Made by a program: the position numbers and the translations under genes. From a virus, in IMG/VR virus record IMGVR_UViG_3300042448_000052, positions 1 through 22,815 of that record: 22,815 nt of DNA, one strand, 5' to 3'. Positions 1-7,087 of this stretch are shown here, piece by piece (the stretch's first letter is position 1; every line of letters starts with the position of its first letter). Below the pieces are notes generated by a model. It was given only the letters and a program-made list of their open reading frames with translations. It was not told the origin of the DNA and made no database searches.

Positions 1-195
1 GCGTGATTCATCGTATGTGTATCCGATACCTGCATAGTTCTTACGGATGCGTGCGTTGTAACTGGTCTGCACCCAAGTACCACCAAGTCCAAGTTCATCG
101 GCTAGGAATTCCTGACCGCGATGTTCCTGTTCATCTGGTACTACAAGTACACGAACAACTATGTTGTTTGAATCTATCTCTGCAAAGTGTGCCAT
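1..195 (-). CDS. Conserved aquatic-phage protein, N-terminal part (cut by window edge)
   Basis: Too short for ordinary ORF calling here, but it reads openly from an ATG at base 195 to the window edge (65 codons). It begins MAHFAEIDSNNIVVRVLVV and later contains GTWVQTSYN, then RKNYAGIGYTYDESR. An AGGGAG ribosome site lies 6 bases upstream, overlapping the end of the preceding adhesin gene (11-base gap). From memory, this MAHFAE...NVV...W.QTSYN...RKNYAGIGYTYD pattern is a small conserved protein common in marine and freshwater phages, usually near tail-fibre genes. Its function is not known to me. The 3' end lies outside the window. The reading frame is certain; the family assignment rests on recall. 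Confidence 0.85.
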   Translation of the reverse strand, partial: MAHFAEIDSNNIVVRVLVVPDEQEHRGQEFLADELGLGGTWVQTSYNARIRKNYAGIGYTYDESR

Positions 196-206
196 TTATA
201 TCTCCC

Positions 207-1532
207 TTATGCTGCCATTAGATATCTAATTATTACAATGCCGGAACCGCCTGGCATACCATCATTGTTATTGTAAGAACCACCACCGCCACCGCCAGTG
301 TTTGTAGTTCCTGCGGTACGCCCGCTGCCTCCAGTGGAGTCACCGTTTCCGCCACCACCTGAACCACCAGTTCCGCTATAAGAACCACCACCGCCACCTG
401 CGTAATATCCGCTAACACCAGTTGCAGTAGTAGTTGCCCAAGATGACCAAGTATTTAATCCTGCTCCACCATTGTTGTTTCCGCTACTTGAACCAGCACC
501 ACCGCCACCGCCAGTGCTTCCACCGTCATTTGAGCCAGCAAAGCCATAACCTGTACCACCTGAACCTGAACTTACTGCACCGCCTGAACCTGCTAAAGAT
601 GCACCACCACCAGAACCACCTGATTTACCATTGCTATTAGTAGTTGGGCGTGGGTCTTGATAGCAACCACCGCCTCCGCCGCCATTGGCAGTCACGAATC
701 CAGGCAACACAGAATTAGAACCAGTTGAACCACGATTATCAACAGAGGTGTTTCCAGTAGCAATTCCACCAGCGCCACCGGCACCGACAGTTACTGTGTA
801 AGAATTTGCTGATACAGATTGGGATGTTGCATATCTAATTTCTCCCGCACCACCACCACCGGCTCTCCACGCTCCACCACCACCACCACCTGCAATGGTT
901 AACACATCTGCGTTTAATGTTGTTGCTGGTACAAAAGCACCAGTTGTAAGGAATGTGTGGTACCAGTAAGTGCCATCTGTCTGAATGTTTCCACCACTAG
1001 CCTTTGGAGCGATAGTAGGTGTTGTGCCTAGTGCTGCTAATCCGTATAGTGAGAAGGTGCTGTACTGGACGAAGTTGCCTGATGCTTTAGCAATTCCGAT
1101 TGATGAAATTGCTGAAGTGGTAGACCAAAGACCGGCACGTAAAGCCATTCCTGCACCTGTTGCATTGTTTTCATACACAGTGTCTTGGCTAAAAGATTTA
1201 TTAGTTGAGCCTAAATAGTTTGGAATATACAGTTCACCATTTGAGAAGGTGTTTGCTGTCATAGAACTAGGGTCTTGAGTAAAAACAAAAAGGTTATCTG
1301 TTCGGCTTGCTGATGTGGCACTTGTGCCGCCACCTTGGATATCTCTTGAAGTAAATGTTGATGAAGAACCATTAAAAGTCAAAGCAAAGTAATCGTCTCC
1401 ATTATCGCTTCTTAGGCTGTAGACAATCTTCAAATCGGTATAGCCGGTTTGTGGGATGTTGGAGAATGTGACGCTTGCTGCTGAGGCATTGAGTTCAATG
1501 CGGTTTAAGAGTACGTAATTCTGTGCTGGCAT
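207..1532 (-). CDS. Tail adhesin with beta-rich module and polyglycine domain (copy 3)
   Basis: 441 aa, started at the ATG at 1532 behind an AAGGGAGA ribosome site. Residues 1-170 form a beta-rich module whose sequence is shared with the two preceding adhesin genes (SVTFSNIP, GYTDLKIVY, SxFSLYGLAA). A linker with YWYHTFLTTGAF follows. From about residue 210 to 430 it is a glycine-rich domain with runs of 4-6 Gly broken by Ser, Asn and aromatics. The C-terminus is GGSGIVIIRYL. Known polyglycine adhesins (gp38 of T2 and S16) use glycine-rich helices to present receptor-binding loops at the fibre tip. I infer a comparable host-recognition role. No signal peptide or membrane segment is visible. 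It is less than 20 bases from both neighbours. The alternative is a generic structural glycine-rich virion protein. Confidence 0.9.
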   Translation of the reverse strand: MPAQNYVLLNRIELNASAASVTFSNIPQTGYTDLKIVYSLRSDNGDDYFALTFNGSSSTFTSRDIQGGGTSATSASRTDNLFVFTQDPSSMTANTFSNGELYIPNYLGSTNKSFSQDTVYENNATGAGMALRAGLWSTTSAISSIGIAKASGNFVQYSTFSLYGLAALGTTPTIAPKASGGNIQTDGTYWYHTFLTTGAFVPATTLNADVLTIAGGGGGGAWRAGGGGAGEIRYATSQSVSANSYTVTVGAGGAGGIATGNTSVDNRGSTGSNSVLPGFVTANGGGGGGCYQDPRPTTNSNGKSGGSGGGASLAGSGGAVSSGSGGTGYGFAGSNDGGSTGGGGGAGSSSGNNNGGAGLNTWSSWATTTATGVSGYYAGGGGGSYSGTGGSGGGGNGDSTGGSGRTAGTTNTGGGGGGSYNNNDGMPGGSGIVIIRYLMAA

Positions 1533-1544
1533 ATTGTTTCTCCC

Positions 1545-2894
1545 TTAAGCCTTTAAGTATCTTACGATGACTACGCCTGAGCCGCCGTTGCCGCCGTTGG
1601 TATCTGTTGAACCAGCCCAACCACCACCGCCACCTCCGCCGGTAGCAATAGTTCCATTGGTTCCAAGAAGAGCATTTGCTGTAGCGCCGTTGCCACCGCC
1701 ACCTTTTCCACCAGCACCGTAGACAGAACTTCCACTAACGTTTTGTCCAGCAGAACCGCCACCACCTGCAAAATAATAATTAGATGAATATAACTCACCA
1801 ATACCTGTTGCTGTTGCAATAGCATTGATTAAAGATGAAGTTGCACCGATACCACCAGCACCGGCTTGACCAGTAGTAGCAGCGGTTCCATCTGCACCTG
1901 CACCACCACCGCCACCTGATGTATAATAACTACCAGTTGTAGCATTTCCGCCGTTGTTGCCTTGTCCTGATGTACCTGTACCTGGCGAATATGTAGTTCC
2001 TATATTTGTTCCAACACCACCACCACCAGAGCCACCGTTGCCACTTGTAGTTCTCCATCCAGAAGCACCGCCTCCTACTGATGCAGTTAAAGCAGCAAAC
2101 TGTGAATTACCACCTGCTGTGACGCCAGTAGATTGTCCACCAGTACCACCACCACCAACTGTGCAAGTGTAGCCAGTTGCTGTCAGTGATTGTGATGAAT
2201 ATGCAAGAAGTCCACCTGCACCGCCACCGGCACCGCCACCACCTGCTCCTCCGCCTCCACCGGCAACAACAAGTAAATCTGCTGTCAGTGATGCCAATGG
2301 AGTGAATGTGCCGGTTGAACCGAAGACGTGGTAGTAGTAAAGGTCATCTGCATAGACAGTTCCACCAGTTGCTTTAGCAGCAGGGGTTGTGCCTTCTGCA
2401 GCAATCCCGTACAACGAGAATGTGGAGCCTGCTGCAAACTGAGATGAACTAAGGGTCAAGTCAATCTGAGTGATAGCAGCAGGTGTTGCACGCCAAATAC
2501 CAACGATTGCTTCTGTTGCTGATGCTGCTCGGTTAGAACGAATTAAAACAGTTTTGTTAGTTGTTGCATTAGAGTAGTTTTGAATGCTCACGTTGAATTG
2601 TGTAGCAGGGGAACTATTGAGAAAGTTAAAGTAATTTAGGATTACAGAAGTTGAGTTAGTTCTGCGTGCTGAAGATGCTGAACTTCCATCTCCTGTAAGA
2701 ACAGTTGCGCTGTAATTAGAACCTGAGTCTGAATTGAAACGCATCAGCACATCAGAGTTACCTGTTAAATTCTGAGCATTTGCAATCACAAGAACAAGGT
2801 CTGTATAGCCTTGATTGATTGATGAGAAAGTTACGGTTGATGTGGAACTGCCAAGAGTCTGTGTAGCAAGTGCAACATATGTATTTGTTGGCAT
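1545..2894 (-). CDS. Tail adhesin with beta-rich module and polyglycine domain (copy 2)
   Basis: 449 aa from the ATG at 2894 (MPTNTYVALATQTL), chosen because it aligns with the start MPAQNYVLLNRIEL of the next gene. A GTG four codons earlier (2906) is possible. The layout matches copy 3: an N-terminal beta-rich module (STVTFSSI, GYTDLVLVI, GSTFSLYGIAAEGTTP), a linker with YYYHVFGSTGTFTP, a glycine-rich domain from about residue 210 to 440, and an end of GGSGVVIVRYLKA. The start has no clear Shine-Dalgarno sequence and lies one base past the TAA of the HNH gene, so translation is probably coupled to that gene. I infer a receptor-binding role at the tail tip. Glycine runs differ in length and loop content from copy 3, as expected for diversifying adhesins. 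Confidence 0.9.
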   Translation of the reverse strand: MPTNTYVALATQTLGSSTSTVTFSSINQGYTDLVLVIANAQNLTGNSDVLMRFNSDSGSNYSATVLTGDGSSASSARRTNSTSVILNYFNFLNSSPATQFNVSIQNYSNATTNKTVLIRSNRAASATEAIVGIWRATPAAITQIDLTLSSSQFAAGSTFSLYGIAAEGTTPAAKATGGTVYADDLYYYHVFGSTGTFTPLASLTADLLVVAGGGGGAGGGGAGGGAGGLLAYSSQSLTATGYTCTVGGGGTGGQSTGVTAGGNSQFAALTASVGGGASGWRTTSGNGGSGGGGVGTNIGTTYSPGTGTSGQGNNGGNATTGSYYTSGGGGGAGADGTAATTGQAGAGGIGATSSLINAIATATGIGELYSSNYYFAGGGGSAGQNVSGSSVYGAGGKGGGGNGATANALLGTNGTIATGGGGGGGWAGSTDTNGGNGGSGVVIVRYLKA

Positions 2895-2895
2895 A

Positions 2896-3354
2896 TTATT
2901 TATCACCAGCCAAAAGATGAGGAGCGTATTGGTTGAGTATCTCCATTGCGTATTCCACCTTATCTTCTACTCGCTGACCTTTAGGTTGGCGACTTGACCA
3001 TAGTTCTAAATTTTCTGGACGGTTATCGTTTCTTATACCGTTCTTATGGTGTACGTTTTCACCTTTTACTAAGATGCGCCCAATAGTTTGTTCCATAACA
3101 TAACGGTGCTCTGGGTATCCTCCGCTTACAGCACAGTTTGGATGTTCTGGCATATACAAAAGTACATAACTTTCTTTGTCTGTATAAGGATTTATTTTTG
3201 AACGATTGTCAACTGACCTGTCTTTATCTAACCAAGCCTTAAAAGCCCGATAGTGCTTTGAGCAGAAACCTTTAGCAAGATGCTTCTTGCCACAGTTATC
3301 AAACAAGCAAACATCGCTAATCTTATTCCAAGGAGATACAGTTGCTGTTGTCAT
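2896..3354 (-). CDS. HNH endonuclease, probably a free-standing homing enzyme
   Basis: 152 aa. The N-terminal part has a Cys4-like zinc motif C-x4-C-x9-C-x2-H (C16, C21, C31, H34). The C-terminal half carries an HNH_3-type core: EHRYVMEQ near residue 82, VHHKNGIRNDNRPENLEL at 101-118 with H102-H103 and N110 as likely catalytic or metal residues. Such enzymes cut DNA at specific sites, and free-standing copies between phage genes spread by homing. It sits between two adhesin paralogues, 3 bases after the first ends and 1 base before the second starts, and does not split an ORF. A 5-bp hairpin just upstream overlaps the GGAG that could serve as its ribosome site. The HNH assignment is firm; homing is inferred from placement. 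Confidence 0.9.
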   Translation of the reverse strand: MTTATVSPWNKISDVCLFDNCGKKHLAKGFCSKHYRAFKAWLDKDRSVDNRSKINPYTDKESYVLLYMPEHPNCAVSGGYPEHRYVMEQTIGRILVKGENVHHKNGIRNDNRPENLELWSSRQPKGQRVEDKVEYAMEILNQYAPHLLAGDK

Positions 3355-3357
3355 CGG

Positions 3358-3900
3358 TCAGCGCACTCCGTATAGTGCGAATTGGCTGTGCTGTCCGATT
3401 GTCTGACCGCCAAAACCTTGAAGCGAAAGGCTAGAAACAGCCGAAGTAGTTGAATATAATCCAGAAGACAAGTACACAATTCCTGAACCGTTAAAATCTG
3501 CTCCGCCAAAAACTCTAACAGTCTTGTTTTTATTTGTGTTCTGATAGTCAAGGACGTCGATAATCATTCCGTAATATGCAGTAGTTGAATATCCAGATTG
3601 CAGAGTAAGGAGATTGTCAGTGCTATTTCCGGCTGTTGCAGATGAACCGTTTCCATAAATGTAGTGCATACGGCTTAATGTAGTAGAGCCATTAAGAGTC
3701 ATACCGATATTGTCAGCAAATGAAACCGTCTCATACAAAGCACGAATTTGAAGGTGCTTATAGCCAGTCGGTATGCCTACGAACGACACCGATGCAGCAC
3801 CACCTGATGGCACCGTGACAGAAGCCAAAGCATCATAGGCACCGGCAGGTGCCCAAAGATGCCCACTTATCTGTGAAGCCATAATTCCTAGAATTGGCAT
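3358..3900 (-). CDS. Single-module tail adhesin (copy 1, no polyglycine domain)
   Basis: 180 aa from the ATG at 3900, whose A overlaps the fibre stop codon (TAATG). A longer reading of 189 aa exists but would run into the fibre gene. The protein is essentially only the beta-rich module found at the N-termini of the two later adhesins: SVSFVGIPTGYKHLQIRAL, NGSSATAGNSTDNLL, SGLYSTTSAVSSLSL, and the end SQFALYGVR. The shared module in the others ends with the matching SxFSLYG(L/I)A before the polyglycine linker. It therefore stops exactly at the module boundary. I infer a fibre-tip or fibre-associated protein. It could be a chaperone-like partner or a receptor-binding head of the 646-aa fibre, with which it is translationally coupled. 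Confidence 0.88.
   Translation of the reverse strand: MPILGIMASQISGHLWAPAGAYDALASVTVPSGGAASVSFVGIPTGYKHLQIRALYETVSFADNIGMTLNGSTTLSRMHYIYGNGSSATAGNSTDNLLTLQSGYSTTAYYGMIIDVLDYQNTNKNKTVRVFGGADFNGSGIVYLSSGLYSTTSAVSSLSLQGFGGQTIGQHSQFALYGVR
3362..3379 (-). promoter_or_regulatory. Small hairpin at the start of the HNH gene
   Basis: Read on the minus strand, CGCAC and GTGCG form a 5-bp stem around an 8-base loop (TATACGGA). The only purine-rich stretch before the HNH start, GGAG, spans the loop/stem junction. The structure could reduce HNH translation, as is known for some phage homing genes. It is short and could be chance. Confidence 0.35.
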
Positions 3901-5840
3901 TAGGCAAGGTCTCCGAACACTATCCAACTGTTTGCTGCTAGTTTCTTGATAGTTGCACCAGAGTTAGCAACACGCAGTTTAGGTGTTGCACTTGTGGCTC
4001 CGGTTGAAATCACTGTGGTAGTTCCAGGAGTTGTAGCACCAATGGTTGGTTGTCCTGCACCTGTAATCCAGAATACGTTGAACTCAGTACCCACTGCAAA
4101 GTTGAATGTAGCATCAGTAGGGATGTTGAACTGTACGCTAGAGGCATTGTTCATTGAGAACAAGTTACCTTCATCGCCAGATGCAAATGTATATGCAGCA
4201 GTCTTGGCACTGTAAGTAGTAGATACCTTAGGTGAGTTAATAACTGGTGAGGTTAGAGTTAGTCCAGCAATTGTAGTTACTGTAGCGCCAGAGGCGATGG
4301 AAGTAGAACCAAGAGTTGGTGCTGAGTATGAAGCAACAGTTCCCCAAGATGAAGTAGTTCCATCTGTAGTTAGATACTTGCCTGAGTTGCTTGTCTGGCT
4401 AGGTACAACAAATGCTGTTGAGTCTGTAGCCACAAGAGTCTTGCTTGATGGAATAGTTGTTCCGTTGATAGATGTAGCAGTAGCCACACCAAGCACTGGA
4501 GTTACAAGTGTTGGGCTTGTATCCATTACGAATGTTGAACCAGTACCAGTCTGTGCTGCAACGCTAGTTGCTGGACCTACAGAGGTAATTGGACCAGTAA
4601 GGTTGCTGGGTGCAATTGATGCTGAGTCTATGTAACCCTTAGTAGCAGCATCGGTAGATGCAGTAGGAGTTCCTAGTCCAGTAATCTTGTTAGTGCCCAT
4701 AGCAAGAGCACCAGACATTGTTGAGCCAGTCTTAAGAACTACAGTGTCAGAGAAGTTTGCTGTGTCAGCCAAGGCTGCAGCAATCTCATCTAATGTGTCA
4801 AGAGTAGATGGTGCTCCAGCAATAAGGTTAGAGATAGATGTATCTACATAGCCTTTATTTGCTGCATCAGCAGATGCGGTTGGTGAGTCAAGATTTGTAA
4901 TCTTCTGACTATTTAATGACACAGCAGCAGATGGTGCAGCCATCTGGTCTAAACGAGATGTGCGTACCTGTGTATCAAAGTCTGAGATAGTTGAGGCAGC
5001 CTGTGTGCCAGTGTGGTTAGCGCGAGGTAGTGGGTCTGTAGCCAACTTGCTAAGTGCAATTGCTGCACTAGCGTTAATGTCTGCATCTACAATAGTGTTA
5101 GCGGCAATGGCTGCTGTAATGCTGGCATTGCCAGTTCCATCGAATGAACCAGAAGTACCGCTTACATCACCTGTAAGGCTAATTGTACGACCAGTAGCAA
5201 GGGCTGTTGCAGTAGAAGCATTGCCGCTTACGTTACCAGTAACGTTACCAGTTACGCTTCCAGTTAGATTTCCGGTTACGTTACCAGTTACCGCTCCGTT
5301 CAGGTTGCCTGTTACGTTACCTGTTACGTTTCCTGTTAATGCTCCAGCAAAAGTTGACGCAGTAACACTTGTTGCTGTTGCAACTCCGAGTGATGGAGTC
5401 ACCATTGTTGCACTATTAATTGTTGGGCTAGTTAAAGTTTTACCACTTAAAGTCTGAGTTGTTGTATCGCCAACTACTGCCACACCTACTGCTAAACCGT
5501 GAACATTTGTTGACGCTTCAATGTGGTCATTGGCTTCTTGGTAATCTCTACCGATAGCCATATGACGAACCACTGCACCTGCTGAGTGAGCCTGTCCAGT
5601 TGAGCCATCAATGTTACGAGTGATAGTTAGTGTGTTACCAGATGAGTAAACCGTGACATCTACAATTTCTTCAAGGGCTGTATCTGGGTCAATGACTACT
5701 GTGTATGTCTGAGTACCAGTAAGAGTCTTACCGCCCATCAATGCTGAGCCAGATGTAACAGACATCGTTGTGGCTGATGAGTTCAACGCTGTGGTCAGCG
5801 TTGTCTGCTGAGAGCGAGAGGAATATTTTCTTGTTGTCAT
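3900..5840 (-). CDS. Tail fibre protein with GNxTG repeats
   Basis: 646 aa behind an AAGGA ribosome site. Residues 1-90 form a beta-rich domain (TVVIDPDTALEEIVDV, NTLTITRNIDG, AHSAGAVVRHMAIG). DYQEANDHIEASTNVHGL follows, typical of the start of a fibre shaft. Residues about 165-206 are tandem tetrapeptide-like repeats of the GNVTG/GNLTG/GSVTG type. Later come fibre motifs HTGTQAASTISDF, LNSQKITNLDSPTASADAANKGYVD and a second KITGLGTPTASTDAATKGYID. The C-terminal quarter is beta-rich (SVQFNIPTDATFNFAVG). Such repeats form trimeric shafts projecting from the virion. No enzymatic domain is visible. The stop overlaps the next adhesin start (TAATG), so fibre and adhesin are probably made together. 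It follows the connector-like gene by 9 bases. Confidence 0.93.
   Translation of the reverse strand: MTTRKYSSRSQQTTLTTALNSSATTMSVTSGSALMGGKTLTGTQTYTVVIDPDTALEEIVDVTVYSSGNTLTITRNIDGSTGQAHSAGAVVRHMAIGRDYQEANDHIEASTNVHGLAVGVAVVGDTTTQTLSGKTLTSPTINSATMVTPSLGVATATSVTASTFAGALTGNVTGNVTGNLNGAVTGNVTGNLTGSVTGNVTGNVSGNASTATALATGRTISLTGDVSGTSGSFDGTGNASITAAIAANTIVDADINASAAIALSKLATDPLPRANHTGTQAASTISDFDTQVRTSRLDQMAAPSAAVSLNSQKITNLDSPTASADAANKGYVDTSISNLIAGAPSTLDTLDEIAAALADTANFSDTVVLKTGSTMSGALAMGTNKITGLGTPTASTDAATKGYIDSASIAPSNLTGPITSVGPATSVAAQTGTGSTFVMDTSPTLVTPVLGVATATSINGTTIPSSKTLVATDSTAFVVPSQTSNSGKYLTTDGTTSSWGTVASYSAPTLGSTSIASGATVTTIAGLTLTSPVINSPKVSTTYSAKTAAYTFASGDEGNLFSMNNASSVQFNIPTDATFNFAVGTEFNVFWITGAGQPTIGATTPGTTTVISTGATSATPKLRVANSGATIKKLAANSWIVFGDLA
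5222..5345 (-). repeat. Tandem 12-base repeats coding GNxTG units
   Basis: About ten degenerate 12-base units resembling GGTAACGTAACT code for tetrapeptides such as G-N-V-T within the fibre. Third positions vary between units, so the peptide is kept while the DNA drifts. Such repeats can expand or contract by slippage and change shaft length. Confidence 0.85.
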
Positions 5841-5849
5841 TGCTGGTCC

Positions 5850-6809
5850 TTATCGGCGGGAGTAGTGAACGCGAGGTGGATAGTTCTGTTGTTGTGCTTT
5901 TGTCTCTTCGTTAAGACGCTGTGTGTAGAGTGCATAGAGTTGCTTAGTTGCAGTCTGTGATGCACCGTATGGGCGCTTAGAGTCAGTCTCATCCGCCTGT
6001 GGGCTGACCTGTGCTGCACGTGCTGGGTCAAGGAATGCTAGTAGTCGATAGGCTGCGCCTAGGATTACTACATCCCTTGTTGATGCAGGAAGTCCTGTGA
6101 TTGTTGTATAAACTTGGTTTCCGGTTAAGACTGGTGTTGATAATTCAGTGAATGAACTTGGGTCTGTAGCGTAGATAACCTTGACTGTACGACCAGAGAT
6201 AGGTGCCTCACCCAAAGTGATTGTCTGAACTATATCTGTTCCAGTTACATATCCAAATGCTTCAGGGTTTGCTACTGTATCTAAATCCCAGCGACGAAGT
6301 GGAACCCACTCTTTGCTAGGTCCAATGTCTTGCCAACTTACATTCAAGATATTCTTAATGTCCTTATTAGCAAAAGCATAAGTAGATACTGCAGCATTGA
6401 AGGTAAAGGTTGTTGACTTTACTGCAAATATGTTTGCTCCAAGGGAGCGAATGGTGTCATTGATTGCACGCTTAACGCTAAAGCGTGGGAAGGTAGGAGA
6501 GATAGTTACCTTTGCTTCTGCTGCGTGAGTTGCTGCAGTTGTACCTAGATAGCCACGTCCATAAGGAGATACTGTTGCAGTATTTGCTACACGGTCAAAT
6601 GAATCTACCCAAAGGAGTTCCTCATCAATCTCAACGATACCTTTGCCTACTGAGTCAGTTGACCCGAGGCTAAGTGTTGTTGGGGCTGCGACGGTGGATG
6701 TGGTTGTGCTTACCGCTGTTTTTATATAAGTGCTTCGGTCCTGCTGGAATGTATATCCCGCAAGATTGACCAGCACTTCATCAATCATATTAGTTAATGT
6801 AGTTGTCAT
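5850..6809 (-). CDS. Head-tail connector / tail-tube-like protein
   Basis: 319 aa. The start overlaps the previous stop (TAATG at 6809). The N-terminus is TLTNMIDEVLVNLAGYTFQQ, then a beta-rich insert (residues about 30-110: IVEIDEELLWVDSF, ATVSPYGRGYLG, TTAATHAAEAKVTISP). After that comes PRFSVKRAINDTIRSLGANI, a middle domain (EWVPLRRWDLD) and a helical end (VVILGAAYRLLAF...QLYALYTQRLNEE). The helical arms flanking a beta insert, and the position between the capsid and fibre genes, suit a head-tail adaptor of the T7 gp11-like or general connector type, which would bridge portal and fibres. That role is inferred from order and architecture; I cannot confirm the family without a profile search. 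The beta insert resembles the N-terminal domain of the adjacent fibre. Confidence 0.75.
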   Translation of the reverse strand: MTTTLTNMIDEVLVNLAGYTFQQDRSTYIKTAVSTTTSTVAAPTTLSLGSTDSVGKGIVEIDEELLWVDSFDRVANTATVSPYGRGYLGTTAATHAAEAKVTISPTFPRFSVKRAINDTIRSLGANIFAVKSTTFTFNAAVSTYAFANKDIKNILNVSWQDIGPSKEWVPLRRWDLDTVANPEAFGYVTGTDIVQTITLGEAPISGRTVKVIYATDPSSFTELSTPVLTGNQVYTTITGLPASTRDVVILGAAYRLLAFLDPARAAQVSPQADETDSKRPYGASQTATKQLYALYTQRLNEETKAQQQNYPPRVHYSRR

Positions 6810-7075
6810 TAGGCGTCGATGCTCCTTAAGGCTGCAGGGGCTGCAAGCCCAGTTGTTCCAGCAAGTTCATTGCAGACACCATCAATGTCCTTGAACTTAT
6901 CTCTTGTGCGAGAGGATGAGACTTTGATATTCAAAGCACCCACAGTTGCAAGTCCAGTGGTACTAGCCCAGCGATTCGCAGCACCCTGTTCATCAAGATA
7001 CTGAGCGACATCAGTGATGCCCGCAAGCCTATTGAGTTCTGCTGTAAGGCTGCTTCCTGCTTTGCCTAGTGCCAT
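6809..7075 (-). CDS. Small repeat protein, actinophage-type virion accessory
   Basis: 88 aa with a strong ribosome site (AAGGAAGG, 6 bases before the ATG). It consists of three imperfect copies of a short unit resembling L-N-x-L-A-G-T-T-G-L-x-x-x-x-A-L: LNRLAGITDVAQYLDEQ, ANRWASTTGLATVGALN and CNELAGTTGLAAPAALRS. From memory, small proteins with this unit are frequent in phages of actinobacteria beside structural genes. It lies between a glycosyltransferase and the connector-like protein, and the latter's start overlaps its stop. Function is unknown; a small virion component is plausible. Confidence 0.82.
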   Translation of the reverse strand: MALGKAGSSLTAELNRLAGITDVAQYLDEQGAANRWASTTGLATVGALNIKVSSSRTRDKFKDIDGVCNELAGTTGLAAPAALRSIDA

Positions 7076-7087
7076 TGTTAACCTTCC

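Noticed and set aside
2896-3354. HNH gene as an interruption that truncated the 180-aa adhesin
   Set aside because: No orphan polyglycine segment follows the HNH gene; the next adhesin begins with its own complete module.
3901-3927. Upstream start giving a 189-aa adhesin
   Set aside because: It would overlap the end of the fibre gene by 27 bases, while the TAATG start at 3900 fits the coupling style of the block.
5222-5345. CRISPR-like short repeats
   Set aside because: No spacers; contiguous 12-base units in frame coding GNxTG in the tail fibre.
4960-5457. 165-aa plus-strand ORF rich in LPVTLPVT
   Set aside because: Antisense reflection of the 12-base fibre repeats; no ribosome site and against the direction of all supported genes.
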